From Echinarachnius parma (taxonomy: Eukaryota; Echinodermata; Echinoidea; Clypeasteroida; Echinarachniidae): a DNA stretch of 64,000 nucleotides. This document shows, in pieces, positions 10,960 to 22,873 of the stretch. Position 1 is the first letter of the stretch. Every line of letters begins with the position of its first letter. The notes below the pieces were generated by a model that had not been told where the DNA came from, searched no databases, and was given only the letters and a program-made list of their open reading frames with translations. The DNA lies in contig JBAMJV010003999.1 of the NCBI GenBank assembly GCA_037951105.1, forward strand, positions 148,501 through 212,500, given 5' to 3'. A program made the position numbers and the translations under genes.

Positions 10960-12119
10960 TAGACCGGCAGCCCAGAGGTCTTTTGTGCATCGAAAAGCGT
11001 ACTGATTGTTGAACATATGAATATTTAGAGTAGAATGTAACAAATCGAAATATATGAGTCTCCCGGGGTGTACCCGTGGATAAAAGGGTCCTTTCCGCCT
11101 CCAAAGTTTGGCCCCTGGGGATTGTCCGATGCTTCAATTTTGTTTGCGAATGTACCGTGTTCAACATCGCCGATGCGTATCTGGCAATTTCGGAAAATTA
11201 TACGTTGCCTGTTTTGAAAGACGAAATACACGTTGATGCATTGGGGATTATATCCCAAACCTCTTGTAACTTAACAAATATGTCTTACAGATCACAGAAT
11301 ACATATTGGATACAAATGTCATCCGTTAAATTACCCTACAGATGCCTCTGAATGTTGAAGATCGACTCGTCAAAGTTGTCTTTAAAAACAATGAGCTTCC
11401 ACTTTCAGAAATTGTATTTCGTACGTAAATGTTATAAATGAACCCATACGACACGATCGCTGCACTAAATCAGACGTAAAGGTCAGTTTTATGTGTGTAT
11501 TGGCGCCATAGCTGCATGAAGAGGACAATAGACATTCTCTCGCAGGATCTCAAATCGGCTTCACGCAAAAGGAGGCGACCTCGTGACGCATGACCATAGG
11601 TGAATGTGTGTGTGTGTGTGTTTGTGTGTGCCCTGTCGCTATGCCATGCGCTCATATTGGCTCCTCTGCATTCGGCTATTTTCGAGACGGGTGTCTATGT
11701 AATGGCTTATAATAAATTTGTAAGTTGAAGCCCTGTTTGATCTTGTTTTGGTGATGGGGTTCATTTAAATGTATTTATATGACCATTGCCATATAAGACA
11801 TATTTGTTAAGTTGGAAGAGGTTTTGGATATAATCCCTAATGCATCAACGTGTATTTCGTCTTTCAAACCAGGCAACGTAACATTTTCCGAAATTGCCAG
11901 ATACGCATCGGCGATCTTTTTGTAATCAGTTTCGCTCTCCCCGCCGTGAGCGATGTAATCCCCAGGGGCCAAACTTTGGAGGCGCAAAGGACCCCTTTAT
12001 CCACGAGTACACCCCGGGAGACTCATATTGTTCGATTTGTTACATTCTCCTCTAAATATTCATATGTTCAACAATCAGTACGCTTTTCGATGCACAAAAA
12101 CCTCTGGGCTGCCTGTCTA
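10960..12119 (+). mobile_element. TAC-flanked foldback element, copy 1
   Basis: Ends are TAGACCGGCAGCCC (left, 10960) and its near-perfect inverse finishing at 12119, flanked on both sides by TAC (10957-10959 and 12120-12122), read as a 3-bp target duplication. Inverted arms of roughly 330 bp surround an interior with a (GT)n microsatellite near 11604. No transposase frame is present; it is presumably mobilised in trans. The left arm has lost the stretch with GACTCGCCGCGGCGG that copy 2 retains. Confidence 0.75.
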
Positions 12120-12325
12120 TACCCATGATTGTAGAATCCAATGGCTATCAGGGGTCAAGTGAGAAATGCTATCTGTGAACTAGAAAGTGATATAGAAAAA
12201 ATCTTTCCGACGTCACATGGGCACTACTCGAAGACTGATTTGAGCGTACATTTCACATTGTATAAATGTATGTATGTATAGGCAATGGATGTAATATTGG
12301 GGAGCTTTAAGATTGGATTTACTAA

Positions 12326-12371
12326 TAATAAGAATAATAATAATAGCAATACGAATAATAATAATAATACA
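12326..12371. repeat. (AAT)n microsatellite
   Basis: Interrupted AAT/ATA trinucleotide run in the unassigned 12125-12640 interval that precedes the LINE ORF1 relic; nothing else is recognised in that interval. Confidence 0.8.
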
Positions 12372-12645
12372 ATAAGGTTACCACATTATTTCATATTTGG
12401 GCACACTTGATACATTTCTCTACACCCCGTCGCTAAGCATATATCACGATTGACATGATATTTTTCAGAGCGTACACCCGCGGATCGCAGTTGGCGGGAA
12501 ACCTGGTGTATTCATCGCCCGTATACTCGCCCATTGATTTCGGCCTGGGTGAATAGACTCTGAAGAATTCGGTGAGTTTTATAATATTGAACTCGAGTGT
12601 AATATGCTTGACTTTTTAAAACAATAAATACACATTAGTCAACAA

Positions 12646-13545
12646 ATGGCGACCTCGATGGCGACCCGCAACAAACAAAATATAAGAAAACAGACTCATG
12701 CAAATGGCGCTGAGTCAGTCTCGGAGAAATCATTGACTATAAAAGAAATCCTGGAGAGTGAGCAGTTTTCTCAATTAATAAAAGATGCAGTCAGATCTAC
12801 AATGAAAGAAGAGTTAAAAGAAGTGAAGGCATCGATCACGAGACTGACAGAGCAGGAGGAACGGAATGAAGCAAAAATGATTTCACTCGAGATCGAAAAT
12901 GACGCCAAAGTTGCCAAAATATAGAAATTGCAGAAAAGTCTAGAAAGTCAGAGAAAATCGATCACCGTCCTCCAAAACAAATCGAATGAGGCAGAGCAGT
13001 ACTCAAGGGGGAGCTGCTTGCGGGTGTTCGGTGTATAAAACCAGAGAAGAATATTACGACGAAATGGTATTGCAACTAGCGATGGAGAAGCTGGGAATCG
13101 ATCTCCGCATCGAAGACATCGAGAGGAGCCATCGAACCGGGGCCCCTCGGAGATATCATCATAACAACGCCACCAGTCATCATTATACTCAACCAGCATC
13201 GCAGAACCAGCCGTCCTCGACAACTGCATCCTCATCGACATCGTTGACGTCAATGTCTTCGTCGACGCCTCCGGCTCCACATCATGGGCGTCCAAGGTGT
13301 CCGAGTCCGGTCGCAGACAAGACAACCGCGTTCGACCGATCATCGTCAAATTGGCGTCCTACCGCGTACGCCAATCAATTCTAAAATCTCGACGCCGACT
13401 GGAAAACACAGGTATCTCAATCAATGGAGATCCTCAAACAAGCCAGATCGTCCTCGAATATCACGGCGGCATGGGCGCAGGATGGGCGCATATTTGCCGC
13501 GCTCACATCCAACACGGGAAAGAACGTTTAAAAAAACTTGTGTCA
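12646..13545 (+). pseudogene. LINE A ORF1 relic (coiled coil plus RRM-like nucleic-acid-binding protein)
   Basis: ORF1 of a CR1/L2-type LINE, an RNA-binding chaperone of the retrotransposition particle. A charged coiled-coil region (MKEELKEVKASITRLTEQEE) runs into an in-frame TAG at 12922-12924; reading through it gives NKSNEAEQYSRGSCLRVFGV, the typical entry to the RRM-like domain. A frameshift near 13045 leads to EKLGIDLRIEDIERSHRTG, and another near 13300 to RPIIVKLASYRVRQSILKSR, the C-terminal domain. Order and spacing fit ORF1 of this clade. One stop and at least two frameshifts make it non-functional. ORF2 of the same element follows. Confidence 0.75.
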
Positions 13546-14446
13546 TCAAATGAACATACAGTAACAACTCAAAAAACAAAACAGAAGCATAGTAATAAAT
13601 CGTTTGAATATAGTCAGTTGAATAGAAATGGTTTTAATTGTGCGCAATTGAATGTTGTAAGCCTTTTTACACAAATTACACAATCTTATGTAAAAATAAT
13701 ATTCATGTTTTTGCTCTCAATGAAACAAGATTGGACGATAGCATTCAGGACACTGAAATCAAAATAACTCATTATAATTTGATTCGTAAAGATCGTAATA
13801 GGCAAGGAGGTGGAGTTGCTATTTAAGTTCACGAAAGTCTTAACTATAAGCAATTGATGCATGACTCTATTAAATATTTAGAAGTTATTGTTTTATCTAT
13901 TGAATTGAGGAACTGTAAACCCCTTTTGTTTTGTAATTGGTATCGACCCCCAAATTCAAAATGTGAAGTTTTTATTAAGATAGGAAGAAATGCTTAATTT
14001 TTTAGAGGAACATTGTGTACCTGTTGTTTTGATGGTTGATATAAATTTAAATACTTTACACGAGCCTCTAAGTTCTGAGTGTAAGAAATATTGTCAATTG
14101 AATGATATACATGACATGCATCAAATTAATAATGTACACGTGTTACCTCAAATTCAAGCTTTCTTCTTGATCATATGTTGTGCAATCACCCCGAAAATGT
14201 AAATTCTTGGAGTGTAATTGATATTGGTTTTAGTGATCACTCGTTAATTTTTTTTTATCTTGGAAGGTTCATAATTTTAATAATACATGCACTCATGCAA
14301 AGTTGATATCTTTCCGGAAATCACGAGGTGTCGATCTTGATTAATTTAAAGTCGATATTAGATCACTGAATTGGATAGAGGTAGAAAATAGTTATACTAT
14401 TGATGAAGCTGTCGATAAATGGGAAAAATGTGTAATGCGTGTTCTA

Positions 14447-16396
14447 AACCCCTCAAAAAAAGTTCGGAAACTCAAGTTTCATCGATCATATCTCTCGTAT
14501 TTTTTAATAAGAATACTCGAAATCGGTGTCACAATAAAACCTCATTATATACCTTTCAAACGGTGCATTATGTGTAGTGATTATGCAATTGGGGCGATTG
14601 CAGTAGCCCAGAGAATAGAGGGAGGCAGGAAGTGAAATCTCGCAAAATGGCCCCGATGCATTCAATTTACGAGTGCAAGACTGTGTTGACCAGTTTTCTA
14701 AAGGTTAACATTCTATTGAATGCTGCCACCCTTTCCATTCATCAAAATTGTTGAATTTGATACCATTTTAATGGAAATTATCTCTTCCTTACGATGGCAT
14801 ATTAATTGTAAGGATCATGCAAATGGGGTGTGTGCAGCGAACCGGAATATGGAGATGGGTCGAGTGTGAAATCAGACAAAAAGATATGGAGTTGACAAAA
14901 AATCAGAGCGTTGTATTTTTGTCGAGCTTTTGGGAGGATTTTTTAGCATTTCAAATAAAATATTCATGATTTAAATTGATATCAACGGAAAGCCCAACAA
15001 CTCTTCTGTATGAAAATGTGACATTTATAATGATTTTTGTAAAGGGCGGCTGCAGGGAGATGAATGTGGGGGAGCCTCAAAAGTGACCCATTTCAAAACG
15101 CTCTGATTTGGTGTCGGTATCTGTATACCATTGTGTAGAGGATGTAATGCGACTTGAATGAGTTGGCCATTCAATTGAAAACGCATGAATAGTGCCTTGA
15201 AATCAGAGCGTTTCAAAATGGGTCACTTTTGAGGCTCCCTCCCATTCATCTCCCTGCAGCCGCCCTTTACAAGAATCATTATAAATTTCACATTTTCATA
15301 CAGAAGAGTTGTTGGGCTTTCCGTTGATATCATATTTGATCATGAATATTTTATTTGAAATGCTAAAAAATCCTCCCAAAAGCTCGAAAATAATGCAACG
15401 CTCTGATTTTTTGTCAACTCCATATCTTTTTGTCTGATTTCACACTCGACCCATCTCCATATTCCGGTTCGCTGCACATACTCCATTTGCATAATCCTTA
15501 CGATTAATATGCCATCGTAATGAAGAGATAATTTCCATTAAAATGGTATCCAATTCAACAATTTTGATGAATGGAAAGGGTGGCAGTATTCAATAGAATG
15601 TTAAAGGGGTAGTATAGTTTTGGTAAGGCTGAACTTTAGTAACCAAACCTGGATAGTAACATTATAAACTAATGGTTATAACTCCACCATGCTCGAAATG
15701 TATACAAAATTACAAACGACTAAGTAAAAAGCCCGTTATCATTCCAAAAGAGCCATTAAAACACAAGAGGGCGCTTTTTTAAAAAGCATTAGTTTTAACC
15801 ATTTTGTATACAAAATTATGCATGTGATGTTTTATTGAAATAATGATTAAATAGAGAGATAATCAACAACTATTTAAAAAACACTTTTGAAATTTTTTGA
15901 AAAAGTGCAGGCATTTTTTAATTTTTTTGAAAAAATCATCTAATTATTTGGGCCCCAAATAATTATAAGATCAGATATATTTATTGATATTTCAGCCGTT
16001 TGCGGGTCGATTCTGACCAAATAAAGTTTATTCTGCCATTAAAATTGCATGTTCTCTCAAATTCGACACTCAGTTTTTCATTACCTCACAACAAATTGTG
16101 ATGTGCAGCGCCCTCTCTACCAAAACTAAACTACCCCTTTAACCTTTAGAAAACTGATCAACACAGTCATACACTCGTAAATTGAATGCATTGGGGCCAT
16201 TTTGCGAGATTTCACTTCCTGCCTCCCCCTATTCTCTGGGCTACTGCAATCGCCCCAATTGCATAATCTCTACACATAATGCACCATTTGAAAGGTATAT
16301 AATGAGGCTTTATTGTGACACCGATTTCGAGTATATTAAAAAATACGAGAGATATGATCGATCAAACTTGAGTTTCCGAACTTTTTTTGAGGGGTT
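14447..16396. mobile_element. TA-flanked foldback element with ~660-bp arms
   Basis: Ends AACCCCTCAAAAAAAG and its inverse, flanked by TA on both sides (14445-14446, 16397-16398). The left arm spans 14447 to about 15110, the loop about 15110-15197, and the right arm about 15198-16396. The right arm equals the left in length once a 534-bp inserted element (15605-16138) is removed. Arms are close to identical over their full length. No transposase frame. The TA duplication suggests Tc1/mariner-type mobilisation, which is an inference. Confidence 0.85.
15605..16138 (-). mobile_element. TTAA-flanked AGGGGTAG-family element, full copy (534 bp)
   Basis: TTAA at 15601-15604 and 16139-16142 flank terminal inverted repeats beginning AGGGGTAGTATAGTTTTGG and ending in the inverse. 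It interrupts the right arm of the foldback, and excision restores the arm (AATGTTAACCTTTAG pairs with the left arm). TTAA targeting suggests piggyBac- or Kolobok-type mobilisation. Same length, within 1 bp, as the copy at 28061-31917 after removal of its LINE insert. Confidence 0.9.
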
Positions 16397-16892
16397 TAGA
16401 TAAACATATGCAAATTAAGACTAAAAGGGTAAAACAAAAACACTCTCCTTGGCTCAATGATTTTATTTTTGATTTGATGAAACAACGTGATAAAATTAAG
16501 AAAAAAGCAAAAGTAACAAAGAATGGGGATGATTGGAAAAGTTAAAGAAAGATGAGGAATAAGGTTACAAGTGAAATTAAAAAAAGCGCAGAAACGATAT
16601 TATTCTGATAAAATACGTGATTGCCAATGTCGTTCAAACTCTTGGGAAATTCTAAAGTTACTGTTGTTTAATAAATCGACATATTCTATCCATAGTATAA
16701 GTAGTAAAATGATAAAATTGCTAATGAATTTAATACACACTTTGCTAATGTAGCTGCAAATATATGTACAAATGAAAATATTCCTATTTCAAAAGTAATG
16801 CCTGTACGCTATGATCATTCTTTTGAATTATCCTGTGTCTATATAAGTGATGTTCTTAAATAAATTTTTGCGTTAAAGAATAAGAAGCCTAC

Positions 16893-18169
16893 TAGACCGG
16901 CAGCCCAGAGGTCTTTTGTGCATCGAAAAGCGTACTGATTGTTGAACATATGAATATTTAGGGGAGAATGTAACACATCCAATAATATGAGTCTCCCTGG
17001 GTGTATCCGTGGATAAAGGGGTCCTTTGCGCCTCCAAAAGTTGGCCCTGGGGATTGTCCGATGCTTCTATTTTGTGCGATTGTACCGTGTTAATCGTCAC
17101 TCATGACTCGCCGCGGCGGGGTAAGCGCATCGTAGACAATGGAGAAATCACTGATGCATGTTACCTTTTCGAACATTTTACGATGCCTGTTTTGAAAGAC
17201 AAAATACACGTTGATGCATTGGGGATTATATCCAAAACCTCTTGCAACATAACAAATATGTCTTACAGATTACAGAATACATATTGATAGCACGTTTGAA
17301 AATGCCAAAGGCCATATAAATACATTTTAATGAACCCATCACCAAAACAAGATCAAACAGGGCTTCCACTTACTAATTAATTTTATGACATTACATAAAC
17401 ACCCGTCTAGAAAATAATCGAATGCAGAGGAACTAATATGAGCGCATGGCATAGCGACAGGGCACACACAAACACACACACACACATTCACCTATCGAGG
17501 TCGCCTCCTTTTGCGTTATAAGCCGATTTGAGATCCTGCGAGAGAATGTCTATTGTCCTCTACATGCAGCTTTGGCGCCAATACACACATAAAACTGACC
17601 TTTACGAGTTTGTGCAGCGATCGTGTCCGTCTCTTCTGGGTTAATTTATAACATTTACGTACGGACATACAATTTCTGAAAGTGGAAGCTAATTTTTTTA
17701 AAGACAACTTTAACGAGTCGATCTTCAACATTCAGAGGCATCTGTAGGGTAATTCAACGGATGACATTTGTATCCAATATGTATTCTGTACTCTGTAAGG
17801 CATATTTGTTAAGTTGCAAGAGGTTTAGATATAATCCCCAATGCATCAACGTGTATTTTGTCTTTCAAAACAGGCATCGTAAAATGTTCGAAAAAGGTAA
17901 CATGCATCAGTGATTTCTCCATTGTCTACGATGCGCTTACCCCGCCGCGGCGAGTCGTGATCGACGATTAACACGGTACAATCGCACACAATAGAAGCAT
18001 CGGACAATCCCCAGGGGCCAACTTTTGGAGGCGCAAAGGACCCCTTTATCCACGGATACACCCATGGAGACTCATATTATTGGATTTGTTACATTCTCCT
18101 CTAAATATTCATATGTTCAACAATCAGTACGCTTTTCGATGCACAAAAGACCTCTGGGCTGCCGGTCTA
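16893..18169 (-). mobile_element. TAC-flanked foldback element, copy 2 (inverted)
   Basis: TAGACCGGCAGCCC and its inverse at the ends, TAC flanking on both sides (16890-16892 and 18170-18172), arms about 400 bp, interior about 490 bp including a (CA)n run near 17468. The arms include a GACTCGCCGCGGCGGGG block missing from copy 1. It interrupts the LINE A RT coding region and restores it on excision. Orientation is opposite to copy 1. Confidence 0.85.
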
Positions 18170-18747
18170 TACTGGTGTAGAAGGAATTAGTACTTTTATT
18201 TTGAAATTGTGTGGGCCCGAAATAGTTCGAAGCATCACATATTTGATAAATAGGTCGATAAACGAAGGTAGGGTTCCCACTAGGTGGAAAATAGGCAAGA
18301 CAATTCCATTTTTTAAGAAGGGAGATAAAACTAATCCTGATCATTATAGACCGATTTCTCTTTTACCGTGTGTGTCGAAGCTTTTAGAAAGAGTTGTACA
18401 GCGGCAACTCAGCCGTTTTTTGTTTTATTGAACAAAGATATTTTGGCCAAACAACAATCGGGGTTTAGGTCTAATCATTCGACGATCACTACACTTATAA
18501 AAGTTACGGATGATTGGCTCATGGCACTTGACAAGGGCATGTACACAGGAACTGTATTTGTAGTTCAGATTCGTCAAATCAGATTCGTGGCGCCATCTTG
18601 CGTACGCGTTGCGCACGGTGCTCGATGTACGTTAGCTCAGTGTCATGCGGTGCGCGCAAACTAGCCTAGTTCAAAATGGCGACCCGCTGTGTAGCATCAA
18701 TAAAATTATACAAACAAACAATACATTCATAAACGAAATACAATTAA

Positions 18748-19187
18748 AGGGGACCACCAGGCAAAGAACAACACATTATTATATGTTTTGGTACCGTTTT
18801 GTGATATTAAATAGATACCCAACATTTTGCAAAGGGTTGTGTAATTCATAAACAAAGCAATTAATTTCCACCACTTACGGAACCACTGCTATTTACTGGT
18901 TCCATACGGGCCAACAATTTGCGAGTGCGCCAATGCAGCTATTCAGCGCACGTTTGTAAACAATAGATTCCCGGGCGATTCGTTCGCTCTGCACGCATTG
19001 CAATTCACCGCACACATAGCAGTCTGCGTAATTCAGACCCATGAACGCATGCTTTAGAATGGTGATGCGTTTCCAATTATTTGTTTTTCTTTCTGGAAAC
19101 ATATTTTTGTGAACTTGTTGATGGATTGGAATACTAAATATGTTACCTTTCTTTAATAAGAATATTAATTTTGGGTGGTGGTACCCT
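18748..19187. mobile_element. TTAA-flanked element with AGGGGACCACC-type ends
   Basis: TTAA at 18744-18747 and 19188-19191 flank AGGGGACCACC on the left and, inverted, AGGGTACCACC on the right. The roughly 440-bp interior is non-coding. Distinct in sequence from the AGGGGTAG family but with the same TTAA target. Confidence 0.6.
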
Positions 19188-19584
19188 TTAAATAAATGAA
19201 TTGAAGACTAATATACAATAAAATATTACATAATCAGCAATTTGTTTGTAATTAACATAACGTGAAATATGGGGGAAACAAAAAGAAGCAATGCTTGTAA
19301 AAACATTTGGTTCCCACTTCCCAGGGGTAATTGTGTCTTATCAATATTAATCAAGAAAAATGTAATGAAAGAAACGAACAAAGAAAGAACGAAAACAAGA
19401 ATAAAAGAAAAGAAACAGACGACAAGGTGCCATGTCAAATAACAACTTTTTTAAAGACCACTATAGAAACAAATATTACAAGGGTATTAGAATCGATCCA
19501 ACCGAATAAGAATACAACAATAGAAACTTACATATAAAAAAGCAATAAGAATATATAAATTAATGAAACTTAACTAAACAGTAA

Positions 19585-19835
19585 TTATTTCGAGTACTTA
19601 AGCAATAATAATAATTTTAATTTACGTTTAAATACACGGAGAGAGGGGCTTGTAGTAATTTCGTTTGGAAGATCATTCGAGAATTTTGGACCAGAAAATA
19701 AGATTGTTTTGGGGGCAAATAGTGTACGCGTTCGTGGTAAATGAAAGGAACCACTCTGCCGAGTGGGGTAAGTATGAAAATAATTGTTCTCTGTATGATA
19801 TTGTTCATGTGGCTTGACACCCAACACCTACCCAT
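19585..19835 (-). pseudogene. 3'-terminal fragment of a LINE ORF2
   Basis: The minus strand encodes YPTRQSGSFHLPRTRT, then FSGPKFSNDLPNEITTSPSL and a short basic tail, the conserved C-terminus of CR1/Jockey-like LINE ORF2 proteins. Only the last ~80 codons survive. An AT-rich stretch at lower coordinates is probably its 3' UTR. Confidence 0.65.
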
Positions 19836-20360
19836 TTACCCGGGTCAATTAAGCATTGATGTCGGACAAATAAAATTTCACAAATTATCTAGGTTGCTAC
19901 CCTTTTTACATGCTCAGACTAACGAAAACACCACCATTTCAGTTCAGAATTTTGATTTTAATGCTCGGATAGGCCCACATTAACAGTAACACAATCACCA
20001 ACTCGATCTGAACTTGAAATTATTTTCATTTCGATCCGTAAGGGATCAGTGTTCTCTATGGAGTTTTCGTATAGAGTCTCAACACTAACACCATTTGGCT
20101 GGTTAGTAGACGACGCTAAACACCAGCTACCACGTGGCACTGCCGGAAATACGTCAGGAAATAGAGATCAAACCTCTAACACCAACTCATTTCAAGTACG
20201 GTGTTAAGGCTACCGTTAGTGTTGACTAAACACTAACACTAGCTCAACAAAATCTTCGATAGTATATTCACATATAACAGTAAACACCGCCTGCCGGAAA
20301 TGGAAGTTTGTATTACGGCGAAATTCGCGGTCACTCTGTTAACACCATCCTAACACTAAG

Positions 20361-20442
20361 TCATTTCAAGTGCGGTGTTAAGGCCGATGTTAGTGTTTAA
20401 TAAACACTAACACCAGCCTTTAACACCATACTTGAAATCACC
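20361..20442. mobile_element. Short hairpin element (ATTTCAAGT...ACTTGAAAT family)
   Basis: A near-palindrome: ATTTCAAGTGCGGTGTTAA on the left pairs with TTTAACACCATACTTGAAAT on the right, around TGTTTAATAAACA. Same family as the complete copy at 43300-43407; another related half-palindrome lies at about 20185-20250. The left breakpoint of the 2.46 kb tandem duplication falls in its right arm. Confidence 0.7.
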
Positions 20443-22873
20443 AATTGTACCTGACATTCAGTTACATAGTCAACCTTTAAGATTAGGTTTACAAAATATA
20501 TTGATAACACTATGATCCCCCAATTTAATCAAATTTACCAGCCAGTACTTAAATATTTAATGCCTTCAACGATGACATTTCAAATTGACATGACCACGTG
20601 CGTTTATACACAGGAGAATGGGTGCGGGGGGGGGGGGGGGGGGGAGTGAGGGGGGGGGGGAGTGAGGGGGGGGGGGTGACCTGTACAAAAATCCCTCCAC
20701 TTTTTCAACAATAATAATAATAATAACCATACTTCTGTGATATTTTAAACACTAATTTTGAAAATTTATCTCTAAGGGAGGACGTAAACACCTTGCCATA
20801 CCCTCCCACACATTAGTGTGATTGGTCTAATCATGTTGGAGATGGTTTAAGCCATGCTTTCTTAAATGTTAGTATATTACATTTCCTTCCAAGGTATGCA
20901 CCAGGAGAGTGTTTCACATAACAATATTTTGTCATTATGAACAATTTGTCATAATGACAGATTTGTAATGGTAGCATTACAAAGACATTTTCGCCTAAAT
21001 TTTGCCAAAACTTTGCAAAATTTTAGCCAAATGCGCTGAATTTTGGCAAAAATTTCGCACAATTTGGGGCAAAAGGTCCCCATAATGCCACCATAAACAT
21101 TTGTCAGGATGACAAAATATTGCTTTGTGAAACACCCTCCAGATAATATTATTTCGAGCGAAAATTGCAAAAGCTCCCTACAGTGGGAGGGGGTATACCG
21201 CTCTCCCACACTCCTCACCCCTGGAAGCTTTTGGATTTTTGATGTACAGAACTAAATAAATTGTTCAGATTCAAAAAGGAAACACAGTTAGTTATTAAAT
21301 AGTTGAATATAGAGTTAGCTAACTGTGAGTGGGCATAGCGATAATTCCTGAATACAACTATTAAACGTGCAAATGGGACTGGTTCAAATTACTTCAATGG
21401 GGTCCAGGGGGGCATAAGCCCCGGAAGATTTTGGATTTGGGCAGAATCAACTCTCACATCATGAATGATAGGGGGCAATGTCCCTTTATTTTAATATTTT
21501 AAAATTTATCAAATAATCGGGATCGACGCCCATGTCATATAATAATAATTTAACGCAGAGTTTTCACACATCACTCAGTGGACATTTCAGATCACATATT
21601 TTGTCACACATTCACCAAGTTTTGCACATTTAAACAAAGTTAATCAACCAATAAATAACATGCGTGACCACGTATCTACATAAATCTCATAAATAGGCCT
21701 ACTTACCAAAGCTTTTCTTCAGGCAAGGCAACAGATTATCGTACCGAGCGTCCATCACATCGGTGAGCGAGAATCTTCCTTCAAAAACCGAATGAAGTAG
21801 CACGACGACATTGCCTCTGAATTTAGGGATGTAGTTATCAGTGTCGAGATCTTCCGCGCTCAGTTTTACGAAAATTGGCTCGATTGAGGCGACGTGTTCT
21901 TGAAACATTTGTAGGAGGCCATCAGGGATTTTCTCTCCCGACAGGGAGAGAATAGCAACGTTTGTAATTCCTCCCTTCGTATCCATCTCTGAAATTATAG
22001 CGCTAACAAAGAAACCTCTAGTCAACTATATAACATGCACTTGCTACGCAAACGTTCACACAAGACTTTGGGAAAATAACATGTACGCACTGATATACGG
22101 TATGATGCTCCAAAGCTAAGCTTAAGCGATCTACAATAGTCACTATGTAATGCAAACAACCAAGTCTGTTGAGTTAGCCAATAATAAGCGAGTTCGGTTC
22201 TTATGATCTTCGCAAGCACGTGCTACCGCGACATTATGGAGGTCAGGCTACCGAGACACAAAACACGCCACCCGCGTACGGACCAAATGCATAATAAGTA
22301 ATGGTTATGGAGCAAATATGGGTAATAATCGTTCAAATTGTGATACAAGGAGAACACAATTAGCATGTACATTACCTGTATGAAAACAAAAACTTGAGAT
22401 AACTAGCAAACATATTAAGTGGCCATTTTGAAATATGGCTGTCCCAAAACTACTTTTCGGATATAAGAAATACCGGAGTTCGTCGATTGTAATGATCCCG
22501 AAGTCAATGAAATTTCTATGTTACACCCAAACTAAATTCAGTGGCGTAGCTAAGACGAAATTAAACTTATATTCACTTGATATTTATTATGTGTAGTGTA
22601 GCCTCGTTTGTGTTATAGTGTGATTCTTTTCGACATTTCGTGCACCGCATTGATGTTTGAATTTATTTGAATTTAATTGAACTAATTACTACACTGAATT
22701 GTATTATGTATACATTGTATATTAACATGGTTCATACTTTACACCGAACCCTGGCATTGCTGCTGATCAGATTGAGATTTCTACCTATAGCTAAGTAAAT
22801 AATGAATATATAAATACATATCACAATCCCTGTTTTCCCTCTGTACATACTACCCCTTTTCAAAGGACCACTT
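20416..22873. repeat. Tandem duplication, copy 1 (2.46 kb)
   Basis: Repeated at 22874-25332. Junctions share the 6-base microhomology GCCTTT (20416, 22874, 25333). The two copies differ mainly by single-base indels in homopolymers or short repeats. Contains a G-rich run (about 20626-20682), a block at 21160-21230 resembling the hAT-like element at 61.5-62.9 kb, and one exon on the minus strand. Either a very recent duplication or an assembly artefact. Confidence 0.9.
21707..21988 (-). CDS. Internal coding exon of an unidentified gene, copy 1
   Basis: A 282-bp minus-strand block, open in one frame, bounded by an acceptor (ATAATTTCAG before GATGGATACG) and a strong donor (GCTTTG then GTAAGT, plus-strand 21701-21706). 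It begins EMDTKGGITNVAILSLSGEK and ends DARYDNLLPCLKKSFG. Both borders are phase 1, so it can be skipped or duplicated without a frame change. No family is recognised with certainty. The entering phase equals the exit phase of the P-loop GTPase exon at 27532-27900, so it could be a second exon of a paralogous GTPase gene; that is inference only. No further exon of this gene was found nearby. Confidence 0.55.

Larger units (their letters stand above)
13620..18568 (+). pseudogene. LINE A ORF2 relic (endonuclease and RT), split by two foldback elements
   Basis: Relative of the intact ORF2 at 47630-50326. Segments: endonuclease 13620-14280 (LIRKDRNRQGGGVAI, then MVDINLNTLHEPLSSECK); linker 14285-14446; [foldback 14447-16396]; linker 16397-16892 (KQIKT..., HSPWLNDFIFDLMKQRDK); [foldback 16893-18169]; RT from 18170 (NPDHYRPISLLPCVSKLLER, QQSGFRSNHSTITTLIKVT), lost near 18568 before the palm catalytic box. 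Removing each insert with one copy of its flanking duplication rejoins a sequence aligning codon by codon with the intact copy (VL-DKHM; KNKKPTGVEGIS). Numerous other stops and shifts. The full protein would nick DNA and prime reverse transcription on the nicked target. Confidence 0.8.

Noticed and set aside
21080..21235. Coding frame of 89 codons on the minus strand in the duplicated unit
   Set aside because: Low complexity, no splice borders, and it overlaps element-like sequence related to the hAT-like array.
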